This document shows positions 58,941 to 64,000 of a stretch of DNA of 64,000 bases, one piece after another. The notes under the pieces are model-generated. The model saw only the letters and a list, made by a program, of their open reading frames with translations, was not told where the DNA came from and searched no databases. This stretch comes from Typhlomys cinereus (lineage: Eukaryota; Chordata; Mammalia; Rodentia; Platacanthomyidae): contig JALPQD010000247.1 of the NCBI GenBank assembly GCA_023101885.1, forward strand, positions 3,318,230 to 3,382,229, written 5' to 3'. A program made the translations under genes and the position numbers. The stretch's first letter is position 1, and each line of letters begins with the position of its first letter.

Positions 58941-58979
58941 ACAAATAGTCACACGTTTGAAGTAATATAAAATCCATAG

Positions 58980-59215
58980 GCATCCAGCCTGGTAGTACCA
59001 CCCTATAATCCCAGGTACTTGGGAGGTTGAGGCTGAAGGGTCCCAAGTTCAGTGTCTACCTGGGACCTGGAGTGAGCTCAAGGCCAACCTAGACCACTTA
59101 GCGAGACTCCAAAATAAATAGGGCACGGAAACTTGGGATGTAGCTCATATAATAGAGGATTGGCCTAGATGTGTGAGGCTCCAGGTTTCATCCCTGGTAT
59201 GCCAAAAATTCTACT
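58980..59215 (+). mobile_element. Dimeric B1-ID-type SINE
   Basis: B1-like half (ccctataatcccaggtactt, ggaggttgaggctgaagggt, aaggccaacctagaccactt), then an ID-like half (cttgggatgtagctcatata, caggtttcatccctggtatg). Confidence 0.75.
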
Positions 59216-59238
59216 AAATCTCTACCTTCATGCAGTAT

Positions 59239-61472
59239 TGTTGCAGTTTGCCTGCATGGTTTCTGATAAATGATCATCAAACAACTTAAGGGAACAAGGG
59301 GTTTATTTTCTCTTACAGTTACTGGTTATAGTTCTTAGTCCAGCTTGACGGGAGAGCACGCACCAACACCAGGGCTAAGGGAACTGGCCACACTATCTCT
59401 ACGTAATGGCTGAGACAGGGACGATCCCTTACTTGCCAAACCAGCATGTCTGGCCAAGTGTACAAAAGGATGCCAACTCTCTCAACCAGCTCTCTGCATT
59501 TTATTCACCTATGCAGGGCCTAGTCCCCACCATGGGCTGGGTCTGCCCCATCAACTAGACAATCTCCTTCAGGTTCACTCTGGGCTTAACTCAACTACTA
59601 CTCAACTTCTATTTTTCCACAAATGTGCCCAGAGCTCAAACCCTCAACTGTCAAGTTGACACCTGTGCCTGACCATGACACTTCACCCCTTGTCAACTTG
59701 ACACAAAAACATAGCACTTTTAAACTGTAACCTTCAATCCTTGTCCCCATAGATGTTAAAAATTATCTATGAATAAATACACTTCATAAACAAATTTAAA
59801 ATATTCTCTCATCAAAATTTCAGTTATTAAAATGTTGGAACTGAAAGTCTTTCTTTAAATATCCCAAATAAAATCATTGTAACAATAAGAAAACATCAAG
59901 ACAAAAGTCCAGCAAATTACCGCATCCTATACTTCAATGTCCATCTTCTGTTACTCATCACATAGTCAAGGTGGGTCAAAGATTCTAGGCATTCCCAGTC
60001 CCTGTCTGCAGCTCAAAGTTATAGAAGCAAAGTTCCTCCGAACCAGGATGAATCTTCACGCAGCTGTCCTCAACATATATCCCGTGGTTCTGGCATCTCA
60101 AGCACCACTCTTGAATTCTCCTCTGCAGCTTTAAGCTTCACCATCTCCTGTAGGAACTCTATGCCTGCCACTTGGTGCCAAGCTTTTGCTGCTCTCCACG
60201 AACCCTTCAGTAGTACACCAAAACCAGAACCACCTGGGGGACGCTGCCAGATTCCAAAGTGAGGTTGAAACGTAGCTTGGTGCACTGGAGCTATAGCTGT
60301 ACCAACTTTAGTGCGCTAAATCTGGAAAAGCCTCTTTTCTAGGCAGCTAAACTTGCAAAGGGCAAAAAACAGCTTTAACTTGGGCTTTTGACTCCTGAAG
60401 GAATCCGGGTTTTCAAACTACTGAATCGCCACATGGTGGCTTTCACGTCTTCCACCGTTCCAGTGCAAGTCACTAGGTTTTCCTTCACTAATACTCATTT
60501 CTCCAACAGCAGGAGATGCTCTGCTGCCTGCCCTTTGCACATCCAGAGCTTCGTGGCCATCAACACGGCTCTCCTCTGTCAAGCAAACCAGTCTATCGTC
60601 TTTAAATTCAACTTCACCAAAGTCTTTGTTCCCCTCATCACAACTGGGCCCAAACAATACATAACTCCTTCAGCACTGGCACTATCCAATTGGCCCACTG
60701 AACTCTGGAATGGTTTTTGTAATCCACGAAATAAAAAATCTTCAAACAGGGGCTGGGAGATGGCTCAATAGTTAAGATCCTGCCTTGGAGGCTGAAGGTC
60801 CTGAGTTCAAGTCCCAGATCCCACATTAGAAATGCCGGGCAGAAATGGTGGAAAGCCCAGAGCAAAGCAAGACAGGATGATTCCTGAAGTAACACTGGGA
60901 CACACACACACAATAAATAAAATTTAAAAAAAAAAAGAAAATCTTCAAACATTTCAAACTTTACAGCAAAACTGTTCAAAAGCCGTAAAATCCACAGTCA
61001 GATTTGTCAGCAACACCCTACTTCCTGGGTACTAAATTCTGTTGCAGTTCGCCTGCATGGTTTCTTATAAATGACCATCAAACAGCTTAAGGGAACAAGG
61101 GGTTTATTTTCTCTTACGGTTACTGGTTGTAGTTCTCAGTCCAGCTTGACGGGAGAGCACGCACCCACACCAGGGCATGGTCTCCCTGGGGAACTGGCCA
61201 CACTATCTCTACGTAAAGGCTGAGCCAGGAACTATCCTTACTTGCCAGACCAGCATGTCTGGCCAAGTGTACAAAAGGATTCCGACTTCCTCAACCAGTT
61301 CTCTGCATTTTATTCACCTGTTCAGGGCCTAGTCCCACCCACCAGGGACTGGGTCTGTCTCATCAACTGACAATCTCTTTCAGGTTTGCTCTGCATTTAC
61401 CTCAACCACTAATTCTCCACAAATGTACCCAGAGCTCAAACCCTCAACTGTCAACTTGACCCCTGTGCATTT
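59239..61472 (-). mobile_element. ERVL/MaLR-type LTR element with both LTRs
   Basis: Two LTRs of about 440 bp in the same minus orientation flank about 1.36 kb of internal sequence. The 3' LTR is 59239-59680 and the 5' LTR about 61040-61472. The LTR starts TGTCATGG and ends GCAACA on the minus strand, and the pair look roughly 90% alike by eye. Next to the 5' LTR (about 61032-61012, minus strand) is a sequence resembling a leucine-tRNA primer site; next to the 3' LTR is the purine run aaggggtgaag (polypurine tract). No gag/pol/env frame is open, and the short internal region fits a non-autonomous element. A SINE with its own target duplication sits inside it at 60749-60937. No matching target duplication is seen, because the outer end of the 5' LTR is eroded. 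Confidence 0.72.
60749..60937 (+). mobile_element. tRNA-derived SINE nested in LTR element
   Basis: Starts ggggctgggagatggctcaa, carries a B-box-like gttcaagtccc, and ends in a short CA run and an AATAAAATTTAAAA tail. The target duplication aaaatcttcaaaca is perfect at 60735-60748 and 60938-60951. It is shorter than its relatives through an internal deletion. Confidence 0.88.
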
Positions 61473-62005
61473 CAGCTAGGTCTCACTAAACTCTGCAATG
61501 GGTTACTACTGGTAGCTGCAACATAAATTTGATGTGCCTAGAATCCTCAAGAACTTTCAAGCTGGCAGAACATGTTACATAGAGACATAAAAGAGCAAAA
61601 AGTAAGAGCCTCAGGGAAGCAGTCAGAACTCAGTGGGAGACAACTTCCAGTATGGGGGGAAGGAACATGGAAACGAGGGACAGAAACAAAGAGCTTCATA
61701 ATCGTGGCAGCTGCAAACTTTCTATTAATCTTTATCTTTTGTTATTCTTTTTTAGATGACTTTTACAAAGAGCCTGTGGCATTTTTAAAATATATTCATC
61801 ATTGTGGATATTTGTAAACAGTTCATTTTGATTTCTCATGAATTCAATTTCTCCATTTTAAAGATACATGCCACTAAATATATTATTGTAGCAAAATAAG
61901 CATTTTAATAATTTTAAAATGGACTATTCGATGGCATTATGTACATTGGCAATGTTGAGCATCCACCACTTCCAGACATTTTGATTCACAACAGAACTTT
62001 GTTAT

Positions 62006-62008
<3 letters not shown>

Positions 62009-62050
<42 letters not shown>
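62009..62050 (+). repeat. (TG)n microsatellite
   Basis: A pure TG run directly next to the left arm of an inverted repeat. Confidence 0.95.
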
Positions 62051-62051
<1 letters not shown>

Positions 62052-62107
62052 CACCACCAATCTGAGAAGCAGGTTATAGGAATTAGGTTGGGGAACTTGC
62101 CACCTAA
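62051..62107 (+). repeat. Inverted repeat, left arm
   Basis: 57 bp starting gcaccaccaatctgagaagc and ending ccacctaa. The reverse complement of 62774-62820 matches with four substitutions and one indel of about 10 bp. Confidence 0.85.
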
Positions 62108-62773
62108 ATATAAGTTTCCATCACCCCTTAGCCCCAGCTAACGTTTATTCCATATCTACTTACTGTAGATAAAACAGCTGTCTACAACGCGCTCTATCCT
62201 CAGACTTACTCCACTATTTCTAGGGTACCTCTAGGTACCTCATCTCAGTGCAGTTATCAATTAATGAAATCTATTCTCTTGTGTCTGCTCAGTTGCAATT
62301 ATTTAACCTTGTCATCAAGGTTCATTCATATTATGGCACATACCAAAATTTCATAATTTCTTATACTTCAGGAATATTCTCTTAATTATATGTAGTTAAT
62401 TTTTTTATGCATTTTCCTGTTGCTAGGCAGTGGTATTCTTCCTTAAGACAGAGCACAATTTAGTTTATAGTTCCCAATGTTTGCCCTTTAATGGCTTTAT
62501 CTTTTCCTGTTAAAATGATCATCTTTATGCAAAGAATGGTTTTCCGTCTATTGAATTATTTCCTTAGATTAAACTTCTAATGGAGTCACAGAAGCAAAGG
62601 ATATGAATATGTCAGCACTTATTTAAATATATCCATCTTTTATTCCACTTCCACTTCTAACGCATCTTCCAGTGATGGAGAAGCTACTACTGGCAATTCC
62701 AGTGACAAAAGTCCAAACGTGGGATTGAAACCAAATGGAGAAGTGAAAACAAGTAGACAAAAAAGTTGCTAAC

Positions 62774-62820
62774 TTAGGTGGTAACCTAACTCCTTAACAT
62801 GCTTCTCAGATTGGTGGCGC
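62774..62820 (-). repeat. Inverted repeat, right arm
   Basis: 47 bp, ttaggtggtaacctaactcc through gcttctcagattggtggcgc, complementary to the left arm at 62051-62107. The arms are about 670 bp apart. Confidence 0.85.
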
Positions 62821-63357
62821 TACACGGGGGAGGGGGAAGGGGGGAAGCAGTACCTTCAGGAATTCCCAAGACCAACGCCTGTGTTCAGAGGTTTACTAGA
62901 CTCACAAAACTGAAAGGGCTCATGATCAGAATACTGTGAAATGTAAACTCCCAGAAAGAGAGTAGGTATTCAACATCAGTCACATTGTTGCACAAAACAC
63001 TGCAGAGAACTGTGGGGACACGCCCTAAATATAAGCGCCCAGATAAAGGGCCAACCTATCTGTGTGGGCCCTATAAAGACAGCAGCATTGGGTCAGATAC
63101 ACAAACAATTCAGAGCAAGTCACCAACTGAGAATTAATGTTGTCCCAAAGGTGTCACCTCTTAAAACCACTAATGCAACCCATATACCTATGGTAGAGAC
63201 CGTCAGTCTTCTATACTTCAATCCAACTAGGGACAATTACTCGCCTCATAAACGCTCTGAAAGTGGCTATACAAAAGGAATAGAAGTTTTAAAAGTGTCA
63301 AAGAGAAGCATCTAAAATTCAAACCACATCGTTACTCCTCTGCTCAAAAAACAAAAA

Positions 63358-63500
63358 TGGCTGGGCTGCATGTCTGTGATCCTAGCACTCACAAGCTGAG
63401 GCAGAACTGCCCTGAGTTCAAAGCCACCCTAGGCTACATACCCAGGAACAGACCAGCCAAGGTGACAAACACGGTGAGAACCTGCCAGAGAAATACATAG
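63358..63500 (+). mobile_element. B1-like SINE
   Basis: Blocks tggctgggctgcatgtctgt, gatcctagcactcacaagct and aaagccaccctaggctacat match B1 order. Confidence 0.65.
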
Positions 63501-63714
63501 CAAAGTCACCTGAAGCGGCTTCTCCATTTGTTGAAGCAAAATCCCTATACACGGCTTGGCCTCTTCTGCTGCCTCACTTTCCCTTTCTCGCTGCAAGGCG
63601 CTGCATTTCCTGATGCCTGGGGAGAAATGGCTGCTCCAAGTGCCCATTCAGCTCACTCGCTTCTTCCCTGCAGTCTCTCTCCCAGAATCACCCATCATGC
63701 CCCATTCCAATTTT

Positions 63715-63860
63715 TACAGCACTTAGTGTGCACCTGTGTGTACACCCACCACTGTGCACATACGGAGGAAAGAGGACAACTTGGTTCTTTGCTTCCAATA
63801 TGTGGGTTCTGGGGATCAAATGGACAACGGGCTTAGCTGCCAGAGACACCTTGCTCTGCC
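63715..63860 (-). mobile_element. tRNA-derived SINE fragment, antisense
   Basis: TG-rich start (cacctgtgtgtacacccacc), gtgggttctggggatcaaat, then a decayed head. Short and diverged. Confidence 0.5.
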
Positions 63861-64000
63861 CTCGCTAAGGCAGTGCCCACCGCACCCTCCTCGCCCACTC
63901 ACCATCTCCTGCAGTCTCTCCCCACCAAACATAAGCTCTGTGTGGACATGGACTTTTGTCTTCTGTTCTCTGTTCTGCCAGTGGAATCATCCAGAAGAAC

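Larger units (their letters stand above)
61950..62620 (-). mobile_element. Old antisense L1 3' UTR fragment
   Basis: Plus-strand blocks such as ccccagctaacgtttattcc, ggtacctcatctcagtgcag, catcaaggttcattcatatt and gttgctaggcagtggtattc follow the order of an old mammalian L1 3' UTR read in reverse. It is highly diverged and carries a long TG repeat at 62009-62050. Confidence 0.45.
52561..64000. other. Intergenic 5' flank of KLHL3
   Basis: No exon, RNA gene or conserved ORF is recognisable in these 11.4 kb. Contents: CT tract, B1-derived minisatellite, SINEs (54948, 55829, 58980, 63358, 63715), an L1 3' end at 56632-57200, MIRs near 56345 and 57725, an ERVL/MaLR-type element at 59239-61472, an antisense old L1 fragment at about 61950-62620, and an inverted repeat at 62051/62774. 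The stretches 53560-54940, 55240-55820, 57210-57720, 58020-58740 and 62830-63350 appear unique. Confidence 0.75.

Noticed and set aside
52561..64000. HNRNPA0, the intronless neighbour upstream of KLHL3 in human
   Set aside because: No long RRM-type frame exists in the flank; the longest open frames are short and in repeats. It probably lies beyond 64 kb.

Overview
The window is mammalian nuclear DNA, almost certainly from a rodent. It holds a vertebrate multi-exon gene with canonical GT-AG introns, a CpG-island promoter, ancient MIR fragments, 5'-truncated L1 3' ends, ERVL/MaLR-type LTRs, B1-like SINEs and many tRNA-derived SINEs of B2-superfamily style with CA-rich tails. The youngest SINE is not the mouse or rat B2 I know. 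A dipodoid-like or other non-murid rodent is possible, but I cannot fix the species. There are no bacterial-type operons, CRISPR arrays or other prokaryotic systems.

The only protein-coding gene I can support is the 5' third of KLHL3 on the minus strand. KLHL3 is the BTB-BACK-Kelch substrate adaptor of the CUL3 ubiquitin ligase that degrades WNK kinases. Five coding exons are present, in transcription order: exon 1 (52012-52025, coding part), exon 2 (38690-38809), exon 3 (23952-24058), exon 4 (10689-10810) and exon 5 (903-1065). They join in frame (14+120+107+122+163 nt, giving 175 codons plus 1 nt) and encode the N-terminal tail, the whole BTB domain and the start of the BACK region. The rest of BACK and the Kelch propeller lie beyond the left edge. 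A CpG island at about 51700-52560 covers exon 1 and the presumed promoter. From about 52.6 kb to 64 kb is upstream intergenic DNA with no recognisable gene.

Layout: 1-902 is intron 5 (partial); 1066-10688 intron 4; 10811-23951 intron 3; 24059-38689 intron 2; 38810-52011 intron 1; beyond about 52.3 kb is 5' flank. All introns are crowded with retroelements, several with clear target-site duplications.

Most notable non-genic items: (1) a decayed partial duplicate of KLHL3 exon 4 plus its upstream intron edge, lying in intron 4 at 9462-9598; (2) an L1 insertion at 41203-42381 with a 5' inversion, a short 3' transduction and a matching 10-bp target duplication; (3) a 14-copy 30/31-bp minisatellite at 53038-53467 that seems to have grown from inside a B1-like SINE; (4) an ERVL/MaLR-type provirus-like element at 59239-61472 with two LTRs and a nested SINE; (5) a roughly 90-bp segment duplicated about 950 bp apart in intron 2; (6) a roughly 50-bp inverted repeat flanking about 670 bp in the 5' flank; (7) an alternating purine-pyrimidine tract starting at the exon 1 splice donor. 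I saw no evidence for an undescribed biological system.
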